Assembly (NCBI RefSeq): GCF_040932035.1
Contig: NZ_JBFRBB010000001.1
Span: 1,612,001 to 1,676,000 of the forward strand
Length of the DNA stretch: 64,000 bases
Direction: 5' to 3'
DNA from: Hoeflea_A sp040932035
Lineage (GTDB): Bacteria > Pseudomonadota > Alphaproteobacteria > Rhizobiales > Rhizobiaceae
Shown: positions 17,016 through 25,150 of the stretch, piece after piece
Layout: the number at the start of each line of letters is the position of its first letter
Position numbering within the stretch: the stretch's first letter is position 1
Made by a program: the position numbers and the translations under genes
The notes under the pieces: model-generated
Database searches by the model: none
What the model was told of the DNA's origin: nothing
What the model saw: only the letters and a program-made list of their open reading frames with translations

Positions 17016-17195
17016 CTACTCAAACACCCAACGCAATATGCCCCAGTAAATCGGCCAAATTATTGAAAGGAAGAAATTAACCGATACCGCTATTATCCAG
17101 TTCCAGCTGTTGTAAACGTAGCCGTCAAAAAACGTTAGATAGAACCACGTGCCTATGGCGCCGGCGGCATAGAGATATTCGATTAATTTCCCCAT
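17016..17195 (-). CDS. Small two-helix membrane protein behind the repressor
   Basis: 59 residues from ATG 17195 (MGKLIEYLYAAG...), two hydrophobic helices. It lies 68 bases downstream of the repressor stop on the same strand, so it is probably cotranscribed from pRM and expressed in the lysogen. AGGA lies upstream of the start. The function is unknown; an immunity-associated membrane role is possible. Confidence 0.55.
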   Translation of the reverse strand: MGKLIEYLYAAGAIGTWFYLTFFDGYVYNSWNWIIAVSVNFFLSIIWPIYWGILRWVFE

Positions 17196-17262
17196 CCAAC
17201 ATTTCCTATTGCGCAAGCAACAGCACTTGCAATTGCCAGATCCGGAATTTCAATGTGCCGGG

Positions 17263-18114
17263 CTATGATGTTGTAAATCGTCCAATCACGCGCCCGACAA
17301 TCGAAATCTCCTGCAGCGTCAAAGTGCGTGTGCTATGGTTCTTATTGTCTGAAATGATTGAGACTTCCACGAACTCGTCGCTTGGCTTTGAGACAACTTC
17401 GAGCCGCTTCACGATCATGCCGCCGAACTCATCAGCCAGCGCATAGAGCCCAGGCGGTGAGGGCGCCCGGTGCCGGGTGTCGATGAACACCACATCGCCA
17501 TCAATGATTGTCGGCGCCATGGAATCGCCCTGAACTGGAAGCGCAGCGACGTGCTTTGTGCTGGCGTTTGCGTGCCACAAAAGCCGCTCTGGTATACGCC
17601 AGTGGTCGCGCACAACTTCGGCGGCAAAGCTTGCGCCATTGTCGGCGGTCACCTCTGTAGTCACTGAAACGCCGCCACCGCCAAGCCCAGCAACAACATC
17701 AATTTCGGGAATTTCATCATCTTCGATTCCCTGGCGGCCGGTTTCAGATCCGATCGTGCGAGAGGAATCAGTCACTGATGACTTATCTTTTTGCGCACTT
17801 TTCCGGGAGGAATCGCTGCCCTGAACGACATGCATCTTTTTGCGTAGCATTTCCACATTCTCGCCAATGCGAGCGTTCGGCTCGGGAAAATCGGATTCAT
17901 CCGTGGGCTTGATCACACCGCGCCGCATTGCATCCACGTCCAGCTTTAATGCATCCGCGAGCGATTCCATTTTATCGGATCTGATGCTCTTTTTTCGATC
18001 CTCAACAATGTCCCGGATGAATGTTCGTTCGAGGCCCGCTTGGGTTGCGGCTTCGACCGGTCCCAAACCGAGTTGTTTCAATCGCTCTGTCACCAGTTCA
18101 CGTAATGTCATCAT
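17263..18114 (-). CDS. LexA/CI-like self-cleaving repressor (S24 peptidase)
   Basis: 283 residues from ATG 18114. HTH in residues ~4-65 (RELVTERLKQLGLGPVEAATQAGLERTFIRDIV), a hydrophilic linker, cleavage site A142-G143 (VVAGLGG), catalytic Ser198 (GDSMAP) and Lys236 (IVKRLE), 38 apart as in LexA. It should hold the prophage by binding the AGTNGGA operators and self-cleave with RecA-ssDNA, making the phage SOS-inducible. No ribosome site precedes the ATG, so its mRNA may also be leaderless or weakly translated. Confidence 0.93.
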   Translation of the reverse strand: MMTLRELVTERLKQLGLGPVEAATQAGLERTFIRDIVEDRKKSIRSDKMESLADALKLDVDAMRRGVIKPTDESDFPEPNARIGENVEMLRKKMHVVQGSDSSRKSAQKDKSSVTDSSRTIGSETGRQGIEDDEIPEIDVVAGLGGGGVSVTTEVTADNGASFAAEVVRDHWRIPERLLWHANASTKHVAALPVQGDSMAPTIIDGDVVFIDTRHRAPSPPGLYALADEFGGMIVKRLEVVSKPSDEFVEVSIISDNKNHSTRTLTLQEISIVGRVIGRFTTS

Positions 18115-18123
18115 GTTCAAAAC

Positions 18124-18190
18124 AATAGGATATTTCCAATGGCGAATGGAAATGGGAAAAATCCTATTGCGTAGTAGGAGATTTCCAACT
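18124..18190. promoter_or_regulatory. OR region: three repressor operators
   Basis: OR1-like AATaGGA-N4-TCCaATG (18124-18141, weakest), AATgGGA-N4-TCCtATT (18151-18168) and AGTaGGA-N4-TCCaACT (18173-18190, perfect). Centres are 27 and 22 bases apart. The last fills the pR spacer; the first lies just upstream of the repressor start and should mediate autoregulation. Confidence 0.72.
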
Positions 18191-18195
18191 ATCTT
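18167..18195 (+). promoter_or_regulatory. pR promoter
   Basis: TTGCGT (18167-18172), 17-base spacer filled by an operator, TATCTT (18190-18195). The expected start point, 6-7 bases on, coincides with the A of the ATG at 18202, so the first transcript codon is the start codon. Confidence 0.72.
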
Positions 18196-18201
18196 TCCGG
18201 C

Positions 18202-18444
18202 ATGGAAAAGGAACTGACAGGCAACCTCATCCGACTATGCGAGCTCTATTCGAGCGCGATGAAGCTCGAAGAAACAACCGTCGGCCGACTGTGTGCGTCG
18301 GACGGGAGGTTCTTTTCTCGCATTCGGGAAGGGAAGACGTTTACTGCCAAAAAATATGATGACGTTGTCGAGTGGTTCTCCAGAAATTGGCCTGATGAGA
18401 TTGAATGGCCAGAGAGAATTCCCAGGCCGGAGGCGCCGCAATGA
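18202..18444 (+). CDS. Cro-position regulator, likely leaderless
   Basis: 80 residues (MEKELTGNLIRLCELYSS...), a small helical protein of a family common at this place in alphaproteobacterial prophages, with SDGRFFSRIREGKTFTAKKYDDVVEWFS as probable DNA-binding helices. The divergent position opposite the repressor suggests a Cro role (inference). No Shine-Dalgarno is present: the 15 bases upstream are the -10 box and TCCGGC. Confidence 0.75.
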   Translation: MEKELTGNLIRLCELYSSAMKLEETTVGRLCASDGRFFSRIREGKTFTAKKYDDVVEWFSRNWPDEIEWPERIPRPEAPQ

Positions 18445-18683
18445 CCCGGCGTTCCAAAAGAAAGCAGTCGATCACCGCCGCGAGCATGGAGATACACAAG
18501 GCATTTCGCGAGGTGATCGACTTTGGGGAGCCGAAGTCATACAGCCCGGCTCCCGGCTGGGGAAAAAAGATCGTTTCCGTCGCGTCGGTATCCATTCTTT
18601 CCGACGCGGCATTTCTGAAAAGGGAAGTTCCTATTGGCGAGGCCGTCCCGCGGCTGGGCATGTCCTCGCATGTCATCTCATAG
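18441..18683 (+). CDS. Small hypothetical, second gene of pR operon
   Basis: 80 residues from ATG 18441, ATGA overlap with the Cro-like gene. Basic N terminus (MTRRSKRKQ) and no recognisable domain. Could be a regulator; nothing decisive is visible. Confidence 0.6.
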   Translation: MTRRSKRKQSITAASMEIHKAFREVIDFGEPKSYSPAPGWGKKIVSVASVSILSDAAFLKREVPIGEAVPRLGMSSHVIS

Positions 18684-18744
18684 GGTTCTCCTCGGCTATT
18701 TCGCTCCATCAATGTTGAGAGCAACGTAGCAACGAGGAAAGTCG

Positions 18745-19125
18745 ATGCGATCAACAATTTTGGTTGAAATGGTGGACAAAGTGAACAGTGCGGTAACAGG
18801 CGAGTACATCGAAAAGATGGTGAAGCGTGAGGCAGCGCGGCAAGGCAATCGCGGATTGGCGATCAAGAAGCTTTGCCGCGACTACGGATTTACCCCGGCG
18901 CAGATCAAGCACCTGCGCGGCGGCCGGGCGAAGGATCCGAAGTTGAGTTTAGTCCGGAGGGTTCAGATTGCGTTTCTCGACCACTGCGAGAACCAGATCA
19001 AAGCCCTTCAACACGAAATTCGGATCGAGAAAGCGAAACACGAGGATGCTGATCTGGAACATCTGGAAGCTGAGGCTACAGCTTTGGCTGAGAAAGTCCG
19101 CAGGGCGAGGAAAGCGCGCCTTTAG
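18745..19125 (+). CDS. HTH/coiled-coil phage protein
   Basis: 126 residues with GAGGAA upstream of ATG 18745. Residues ~30-65 look like a helix-turn-helix (GLAIKKLCRDYGFTPAQIKHLRGGRA), and residues ~70-125 are a long charged coiled coil. Probably a DNA-binding early protein. The exact role is unknown. Confidence 0.65.
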   Translation: MRSTILVEMVDKVNSAVTGEYIEKMVKREAARQGNRGLAIKKLCRDYGFTPAQIKHLRGGRAKDPKLSLVRRVQIAFLDHCENQIKALQHEIRIEKAKHEDADLEHLEAEATALAEKVRRARKARL

Positions 19126-19167
19126 GAACGCATGCGGCGGACCTGAGCAAAAACGAGGAGAACCATC

Positions 19168-19701
19168 ATGACAGAGGTAGGCCATAATTCCGAGTTGACC
19201 GAAGGCGAGCGCAAGGCTCTGTTTTTCCACCACTTCAAGAGGGTCCAGGCGCAGGTTGACATCTGCAAGAAGGCCAACGAGGAAAAGAAGCGGCTGCGAA
19301 AGGTCGCGAAGGCAGACGGCATTATCCTGAGCGATATCGACTTTGCCATCCGAGCGATCGACCTTGAAGATCAATCGATCATTCCGGATCGTCTCAAGCG
19401 TGAGATGGAAATCGCCAACTGGCTGAATATGCCTGTGCAGTTCCAGCCTGACCTGTTTGCGGACCGCGCGCCTGCAATGGAACGCATCAAAGCAGATGGC
19501 GTGACAGCCGGCCTCGAGAGCAAGAACGGCGAATCTCCCCACGAAAAAGGAACCGATGAAGACAAGGCCTGGCTCGAAGGCTGGGAGGAAGGCCAACAGG
19601 TTCTCCGCGACAATCTGAAATCCGCAATGGAGAAGAAGAACGCGGCAAAGGCTGAGGAGGAAGCGGGCGATACCGAGCCCATGCCAGTCGCCGCGGAATG
19701 A
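19168..19701 (+). CDS. Conserved rhizobial-phage early protein
   Basis: 177 residues. N-terminal helices (ERKALFFHHFKRVQAQ..., then AKADGIILSDIDFAIRAI) are typical of an uncharacterised family in alphaproteobacterial prophages. The C-terminal part has an RMF/CrpP-like pattern (DKAWLEGWEEGQQ). Ribosome-related function is only suggested by that resemblance. The ATGA overlap at its end couples it to a mini-gene. Confidence 0.65.
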   Translation: MTEVGHNSELTEGERKALFFHHFKRVQAQVDICKKANEEKKRLRKVAKADGIILSDIDFAIRAIDLEDQSIIPDRLKREMEIANWLNMPVQFQPDLFADRAPAMERIKADGVTAGLESKNGESPHEKGTDEDKAWLEGWEEGQQVLRDNLKSAMEKKNAAKAEEEAGDTEPMPVAAE

Positions 19702-19796
19702 GCGGCTGGCAATTCGTCTTACTACTCGTTGCCGTTTTCCTGGCGGGGCATCTCGCCGGATTCATCCTTGGATTTATCGCGGGGAGGGTGCTTTGA
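19698..19796 (+). CDS. 32-residue single-TM mini-protein
   Basis: ORF MSGWQFVLLLVAVFLAG... starts in an ATGA overlap with the upstream stop and ends in a TTGA overlap with the RuvC-like gene; almost the entire peptide is one membrane helix. It exactly fills the gap between two coupled genes, so I believe it is translated. Confidence 0.6.
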   Translation: MSGWQFVLLLVAVFLAGHLAGFILGFIAGRVL

Positions 19797-20335
19797 AAAT
19801 CTTGACCTTGGACGTTGCCACAAAGACCGGCTGGGCCTTCTTCCCCACAGATAAGCCTGAGTCCTCCATCGAACATGGCTCGATCAAACTGGACGGCAAG
19901 AACGCGGTCGAAAAGACAATCTCGATGCGCAAGCAACTGCCGATCCTTTTGAGGCGTTATGAGCCTGATTTTGGAGCGATCGAGGCTCCGCTGTCCTTCA
20001 TTCCTCAATTCAAAAAGACCAAGAAAACTCTGATGGGGGTTGAGGAAGAAACGACCACCATCAACGCCAACACGATCATGCAGTTGAACCATCTGGCTGG
20101 CGCCGCCCAGATGCTTTTGATGGCGTTCAACATCAAGAGCGTTTTTGTTGCGCCGCGCTCGTGGCAGTCGGTGATTCCGAAAACGATCCAAGGCGATCCA
20201 AAGAAGCGTGTCAGCCGGTTCTGCGAAGTGCTCAATATCTCTGGTGGCAATATGGACAGCCGAGACGCCGCAATCATCGCCGTCTGGGCGAAGGGCCGGT
20301 GCCAGGAACTGAAAATGTTGGAAAGGGCTGCCTGA
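19793..20335 (+). CDS. RuvC-like Holliday-junction resolvase
   Basis: 180 residues, RNase H-like fold with the acidic set LDVATKTGWA (Asp), IEAPLS (Glu) and SRDAAIIA (Asp, D-x-A), in the order of RuvC and phage relatives. It probably resolves recombination or replication intermediates before packaging. Starts with TTG inside a TTGA overlap; ends in TGATG with the next gene. Confidence 0.85.
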   Translation: MKILTLDVATKTGWAFFPTDKPESSIEHGSIKLDGKNAVEKTISMRKQLPILLRRYEPDFGAIEAPLSFIPQFKKTKKTLMGVEEETTTINANTIMQLNHLAGAAQMLLMAFNIKSVFVAPRSWQSVIPKTIQGDPKKRVSRFCEVLNISGGNMDSRDAAIIAVWAKGRCQELKMLERAA

Positions 20336-20631
20336 TGCTGACCGTTCGTCAATGTGAGCTTCTTTCTTTCATTCACGCCAGCACCGAGGCGAACGGGGTT
20401 TGCCCGTCATATTCCGAAATGTGCGAAGCACTGGGCGTGGTGTCGAAATCGCGGGTTTCTGACATCATCGCCGCCCTCGAAGAACGCGGATTTATTCGTC
20501 GGATTTCCAACCGTGCGAGAGCAATTGAAGTTCTCCGTCTACCGGACGGCTCCGATACATCCGAGGTTCAGCGTTTACGGCAGGAAGTTCGCGAGCTCCG
20601 GCACCGTCTCGCAAAGCGTGAGGCGGTTTGA
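20335..20631 (+). CDS. LexA-type DNA-binding domain protein
   Basis: 98 residues. Residues ~1-65 match the LexA N-terminal winged helix (LTVRQCELLSFIHAST, CPSYSEMCEALGVVSKSRVSDIIAALEERGFIRRISNRARAIEVL), followed by a short coiled coil. There is no peptidase domain. It could compete for SOS boxes or act as an early regulator. An in-frame upstream extension exists, but the TGATG start at 20335 is clearly right. Confidence 0.8.
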   Translation: MLTVRQCELLSFIHASTEANGVCPSYSEMCEALGVVSKSRVSDIIAALEERGFIRRISNRARAIEVLRLPDGSDTSEVQRLRQEVRELRHRLAKREAV

Positions 20632-21293
20632 TGGCACAGAACACATCCACCGCCGTTATGCAGCGGCGACACGAGCCGAAAGATAGTCTTGATGATTTTC
20701 CAACACCGCCCTGGGCAACCAGGGCACTGATGGAGAACGTCTTGTTCCCGGATTGTGGTTTCCACTTCCCGCGGGATTTTTTTCAAAGCCGCTCGTGTTG
20801 GGAGCCGACGTGCAACCGGGGCTACATGACCCGCCCGCTGAGGGAGTACTTTGGAAAGGTCTACGCCACCGATGTCTATGACTATGGATGGAGCGGACAG
20901 CAAAGGGTGAAGGACTTCCTGTGGCCGGACAAGAGCAAGCTTTCCAGAAGTTATGACTGGCTGATCTTCAATCCACCGTTTCGGCTCGCACAGCAGTTTA
21001 TTCAACGCGCTTTTGAGCTTCATCCCGAAGGTGTCGCAACGATTGTCAGGACCTCATTTCTGGAGGGTAAGCAACGCCACAAAGAGCTATTCAGTGTTCG
21101 CCGGCCAAACATCATCGCGCAGTTCACCGAGCGTGTGCCGATGGTCAAGGGACGTGTCGATGAGAAGGCATCAACGGCAACGTCATATTGTTGGCTGATC
21201 TGGAAACACGGATGCTACGACACCGAGTTCGTGTGGATTCCGCCGTGCCGGAAAGAACTGGAGCGCCCAGGTGACTATGAGGTGGCGACATGA
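20631..21293 (+). CDS. DNA N6-adenine methyltransferase-like protein
   Basis: 220 residues from ATG 20631. SAM-binding motif I is CWEPTCNRGYM (where EPxCGxG is usual) and the catalytic motif is NPPF (FNPPFRLAQQF). No separate target-recognition domain, so it is a minimal solitary methyltransferase. May modify phage DNA against host restriction. Overlaps neighbours by 1-4 bases. Confidence 0.75.
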   Translation: MAQNTSTAVMQRRHEPKDSLDDFPTPPWATRALMENVLFPDCGFHFPRDFFQSRSCWEPTCNRGYMTRPLREYFGKVYATDVYDYGWSGQQRVKDFLWPDKSKLSRSYDWLIFNPPFRLAQQFIQRAFELHPEGVATIVRTSFLEGKQRHKELFSVRRPNIIAQFTERVPMVKGRVDEKASTATSYCWLIWKHGCYDTEFVWIPPCRKELERPGDYEVAT

Positions 21294-21643
21294 ACCGGAT
21301 CGACCGCGCCTTCATTCGAGCGCATCGGACAGACGCGCTCACCAAACAGAAGGGCCGCTGCAAATACTGCAAGGAAAAGCTGAGCCAAAAGACAGCCACG
21401 GCAGATCACGTCATACCCCGGAAACACGGCGGTGTGGATCACGGCTACAACATCGCGGCCGCGGATCGGCGGTGTAACAAGGCCAAGGGCCACATGAGCG
21501 AAATGCAGTTCATGCGACAAGTCCAAGACCCGGCCCCTGGATCTCATCTTGAAATCTGGCTAGCGCACAGCCGCTACCGTATCAACAAGGCGGCCATGCG
21601 CGCCGAAAGGCGCATCCTAGCGTCGGTGGGGCTCAAGCCATGA
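21290..21643 (+). CDS. HNH endonuclease
   Basis: 117 residues with CKYCKEKL as a zinc knuckle half, then ADHVIPRKHGG and NIAAADRRCNKAKG, the H-N-H core. In phages such genes often sit near terminase and assist packaging, or are homing enzymes; here it lies between a methyltransferase and the helicase. Coupled by 4-base overlaps, so it is an operon member, not an inserted free-standing element. Confidence 0.85.
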   Translation: MNRIDRAFIRAHRTDALTKQKGRCKYCKEKLSQKTATADHVIPRKHGGVDHGYNIAAADRRCNKAKGHMSEMQFMRQVQDPAPGSHLEIWLAHSRYRINKAAMRAERRILASVGLKP

Positions 21644-23082
21644 ACGTTCATCCGGGCGACATGCAACGTGATCTGCCGGGAAATATGGACGCAGAGCAAG
21701 CCCTCTTGGGAGCGGTCCTGCTCAACAACGACGCCTTTGATGTCGTGTCGTCGATCATCGAACCGAAGCATTTTCGCGAGGATTTGCACTCGAAGATATT
21801 CGAGGCAACATCAGGCCTCATTGCCAGAGGGCAGATCGCCAACACGGTAACGGTCAAGAGCCTCATTCCGGAAGAGAAAATAGTCGAGGGACTGACCACA
21901 TCACAATATCTTGCCCGCCTTGCCACGCATGCGGTCAACATCCTCAATGCTCCGGATTATGCCCAAAGGGTCTTGATCGAATATCAGCGGCGCCAGGCTA
22001 TCATCATCGGCAATCATCTGATGGATGCCGGGTTTGATCTGTCGAACGAAGTGCAATTGCTCGAGGAAGTCGATGCACTGCGCACTGCATTGGATCAAAC
22101 CATTGCAGACCTTTCGGGAAAAGAGCAGCGTTCCGGTGTCGACATCGCCAGTGACTACCTCACGGCCATTTCCAAAGACACAGACGCGCGTGACGGGGAG
22201 GGGGTGCCGGTTTGCCTGTCTGAGATTGGAAAGGTGCTCTCCGACACTGTATTCAGGCCAAAACGGCTATACGGGTTGCTGTCCTCAAGCGGTGAGGGAA
22301 AGACCAGTCTGACCCTGCAGCAGATCAATCACGCGCTGACGTGCGGTCATCCGGTCCTGTTCTTGTCCTATGACCAGTCCTGGCACGAATGCGTTGCCCA
22401 GATGGCGGCTCAGGAATTGGGAATTGAGTTGCGCCGGCAGATGCAAAAAGATCTGTCCGACAAAGAGCGGGAGGATTGTTACAGCTTCTCGCTTGAACTT
22501 GGCGCAAAGCCGTTCGAAGTGATCGAGTGCACCAATGAAACCGCATCCCGATTGGCCGGCTATGCAAAGACATGGTTCAAGAAGGCAAGGCGGAAATCAA
22601 ACAAGACGCCTTTTATTGTGGTTGATCATATCGGGACAGTCACGCCCGAGAACAAGCAGGCTGATGAGGGCACAAAAGCCCGCCAGATTGCGCAGGAATT
22701 CAAATCCCTGGCAAAGGCGCTCAATGCAGCAGTGCTGGTGCTGCAACAGCGGTCCAGCGCTGGCATGAAGCGGTTGAACCCGCGGCCGATTGTCTATGAT
22801 CTTTACGGCGGACAGGCTGCCCTACAGCCATTTGATGCGGTCATGTATCTGTTCCGCGCTGAAAAGTACCGCAACGAACAGATGGCGACGGCTTCCAATC
22901 AGGCGGAATATGGAAAGATCGATGACCGGTTCCCGATGGATAAATGGGGCGAGAAGGCTGAAATCGGCGCTCTGAAAGTGAGGTTTGGAGATCCTTCATT
23001 CAGACCCAAAGTCGAATGGGAAAGCCGGTTCACCCGCTACCGCTCATTGCAGGATGACATACAAGAGGGGCTCCCGCTTTGA
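21640..23082 (+). CDS. DnaB-like replicative helicase
   Basis: 480 residues. N-terminal DnaB domain (DAEQALLGAVLLNNDAFDVV), linker, RecA-like ATPase with Walker A SSSGEGKTSL, LSYDQSW, Walker B FIVVDHIG and the LQQRSS region. It unwinds DNA at the phage origin. No primase or initiator gene is recognisable nearby, so host DnaA/DnaG or an unrecognised early protein must fill in. Confidence 0.9.
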   Translation: MNVHPGDMQRDLPGNMDAEQALLGAVLLNNDAFDVVSSIIEPKHFREDLHSKIFEATSGLIARGQIANTVTVKSLIPEEKIVEGLTTSQYLARLATHAVNILNAPDYAQRVLIEYQRRQAIIIGNHLMDAGFDLSNEVQLLEEVDALRTALDQTIADLSGKEQRSGVDIASDYLTAISKDTDARDGEGVPVCLSEIGKVLSDTVFRPKRLYGLLSSSGEGKTSLTLQQINHALTCGHPVLFLSYDQSWHECVAQMAAQELGIELRRQMQKDLSDKEREDCYSFSLELGAKPFEVIECTNETASRLAGYAKTWFKKARRKSNKTPFIVVDHIGTVTPENKQADEGTKARQIAQEFKSLAKALNAAVLVLQQRSSAGMKRLNPRPIVYDLYGGQAALQPFDAVMYLFRAEKYRNEQMATASNQAEYGKIDDRFPMDKWGEKAEIGALKVRFGDPSFRPKVEWESRFTRYRSLQDDIQEGLPL

Positions 23083-23936
23083 GTGCCCCTGCAAGACCCA
23101 TATTAAGGTGGCATGGCGGAAAATGGATGCTTGCGCCGTGGATATTATCTCATTTTCCCGCACACCAGGTTTACGTGGAACCATTTGGCGGTGCCGGATC
23201 TGTCCTTATGAGAAAACAACGTGCTTATGCCGAAATTTGGAACGATCTGGATGATGAAGTCGTAAACCTCTTTGTCGTTGTGCGGCATCCAAAATCTGCA
23301 ATTGCACTGAAAAACGCACTGTCGCTAACGCCATTTGCTCGCAGTGAATTTCGTATCGCGTATGAGCGGGTTGAGGAACCGGTAGAGCGGGCCAGGCGTC
23401 TCATTGTTCGTTCGTTTATGGGTTTTGGCAGCACAGGCACCAATTTCCAGAAAACTGGATTCCGGTCGAACAGCAATCGATCGGGGTCCACACCTGCACA
23501 TGACTGGAGGAATTATCCAGCAGCCATGGACGCCTTCGTTGAACGGTTACGAGGAGTTGTGATTGAAAATAAGAATGCGATTGAACTCATGCGTCAGCAC
23601 GACGCGCCAACCACTCTGCATTATGTTGACCCACCCTATGTTCACGAAACCCGAAATCTAGGCAACCAGTACTGCGTAAAACACAAATATGCGCACGAGC
23701 TTTCCGATGCTGATCATCGTGAACTGCTTGTCTTCTTGGATGATCTAGAGGGAATGGTTGTCCTGTCTGGATACCCAACTCCATTTTACGACCAACTGTT
23801 GTCAAAGTGGCATCGCGTCGAACGTGTTGCACTGGCTGACGGAGCCCGGCGGCGAATAGAGGTTCTTTGGATTAATCAATCCGCTTGGAGCAAGCTTCAA
23901 GATAGGGAGATGTTGCTTTTCGAGGTGGCGAATTGA
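23079..23936 (+). CDS. dam: D12-class DNA adenine methyltransferase
   Basis: 285 residues, starting with TTG in a TTGA overlap. Motifs: RWHGGK at the N terminus, YVEPFGGAGSV (SAM binding), WNDLDDEVVNLF, and catalytic VDPPY. The D12 family usually methylates GATC-like sites. It is the second methyltransferase of the operon. Confidence 0.92.
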   Translation: MSAPARPILRWHGGKWMLAPWILSHFPAHQVYVEPFGGAGSVLMRKQRAYAEIWNDLDDEVVNLFVVVRHPKSAIALKNALSLTPFARSEFRIAYERVEEPVERARRLIVRSFMGFGSTGTNFQKTGFRSNSNRSGSTPAHDWRNYPAAMDAFVERLRGVVIENKNAIELMRQHDAPTTLHYVDPPYVHETRNLGNQYCVKHKYAHELSDADHRELLVFLDDLEGMVVLSGYPTPFYDQLLSKWHRVERVALADGARRRIEVLWINQSAWSKLQDREMLLFEVAN

Positions 23937-24496
23937 CCTATCAGGCCTGGACGCCCAAAGAGGTCGAATATCGTATTCTGGAAGCCGCGGAAACCCTCAT
24001 GCTGTGTCCGCCAGTCCGTGGGCCACAAGCCTATGGCAATGCAATGCCGGAGCCCGTTCGCCGGATGTTTCAGGACGCGGCGCCGGCAAGAGCTCGATAC
24101 CGACGCAAGCCGGCACCCGATGCGCTCGATCGTATGGAGGAGGTTTGGACGTGGATCAATGCGCTGCCGGATGAAGAAAACCGGAAGCTGATTTATGCGT
24201 GGTCCTGGTTCAAGGTTCGCCGGGGTGTGACAGTGCGCCAATTCGGCGTTGGAATGGGCATTACGACCCGGACTTTACGCCGAAAGATCGAACGAATTTG
24301 TTCAGCAATTGCAGACGACTTGAACAAAAAACACTCCGTCCAGTTGACAATGGCCGAAAACGAACCGAGAATCCGCGCAAATCACCTAACATCGAAGAAG
24401 TCTGTAAAGCGGAAGGACAACGCCTGGATGTCGTCCGGCGCGAAGCCGCGTGTTGATCCAGCGATGCCGAGGCGGCGGCTTCTAAAAAATCGATAG
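23933..24496 (+). CDS. DUF6362-like HTH protein, possible late regulator
   Basis: 187 residues, TTG start in a TTGA overlap. A helical core (LDRMEEVWTWINALPDEENRKLIYAWSWFKVRR) leads to a resolvase/sigma-like HTH (TVRQFGVGMGITTRTLRRKIERICSAIADDLNK) and a basic C terminus. It is the last gene of the pR operon before the late block, where a late-transcription activator is often found (inference). Confidence 0.7.
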   Translation: MTYQAWTPKEVEYRILEAAETLMLCPPVRGPQAYGNAMPEPVRRMFQDAAPARARYRRKPAPDALDRMEEVWTWINALPDEENRKLIYAWSWFKVRRGVTVRQFGVGMGITTRTLRRKIERICSAIADDLNKKHSVQLTMAENEPRIRANHLTSKKSVKRKDNAWMSSGAKPRVDPAMPRRRLLKNR

Positions 24497-24507
24497 AAGT
24501 GCTTGAT

Positions 24508-25011
24508 TTACCAGGGGCACAAACTGGGAACCCGTTTGCACACATCTAACTTGTAGATCCACATGGCAACCACTCCCGTCCAAAAAAGCAGCAGTGTTGC
24601 ACCGGCCCACCAAGTTTGAACATCACGTTTAAGAATGGTCCCCGAGTCTTTAGGCATTCCACTGCCTTTTCTTATATAATCTTTGAAGATTGTACCGCCG
24701 TGACCTTTAAACCATTTGTTTCTCAGATGAACCATTTTCTTGTGAATGCCAATTGATTTCACGTTCCAGAAGTACGTAATTAGTAATCCGAGAATACCGA
24801 TCTCAATTCCAAATAATTTGATCAAAACGTCGCTATTTGAAGCCGTTAAAAGTACCGCGGTTGCCGCCACCAGGAATGATTGAGCAATCATGGAGGTCTG
24901 GATCCTGCTGTGTAAAATCGTGTCCGCAAGACTGTAGAATTCCCATGCGTGCTTAAAGGCTACGTCATCCTGTATAAATGCCTCGTAACTGGGTTCATTT
25001 TCCTTTGTCAT
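24508..25011 (-). CDS. Membrane accessory protein (moron)
   Basis: 167 residues, opposite strand to the phage operons and visibly AT-richer. Three membrane helices (residues ~40-60, 65-85, 135-155), with an N-terminal HAWEFYSLADTILHSRIQTSMIAQSFL stretch. No family recognised with certainty. A self-standing gene between the early and late blocks is likely expressed in the lysogen; superinfection exclusion is possible. Confidence 0.65.
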   Translation of the reverse strand: MTKENEPSYEAFIQDDVAFKHAWEFYSLADTILHSRIQTSMIAQSFLVAATAVLLTASNSDVLIKLFGIEIGILGLLITYFWNVKSIGIHKKMVHLRNKWFKGHGGTIFKDYIRKGSGMPKDSGTILKRDVQTWWAGATLLLFWTGVVAMWIYKLDVCKRVPSLCPW

Positions 25012-25150
25012 GAGCTCAACTCAAAATAGAAGATAATGGATGTGACCTATTAAGGGCCGCAGGATCAATCGATGCAAGTTAATTGGTTGATGGCGTGGGG
25101 AGTTGATCAGCCCGTCGCGATGAAGCGGGCCCAATGCAGTCAGAGGTTGG

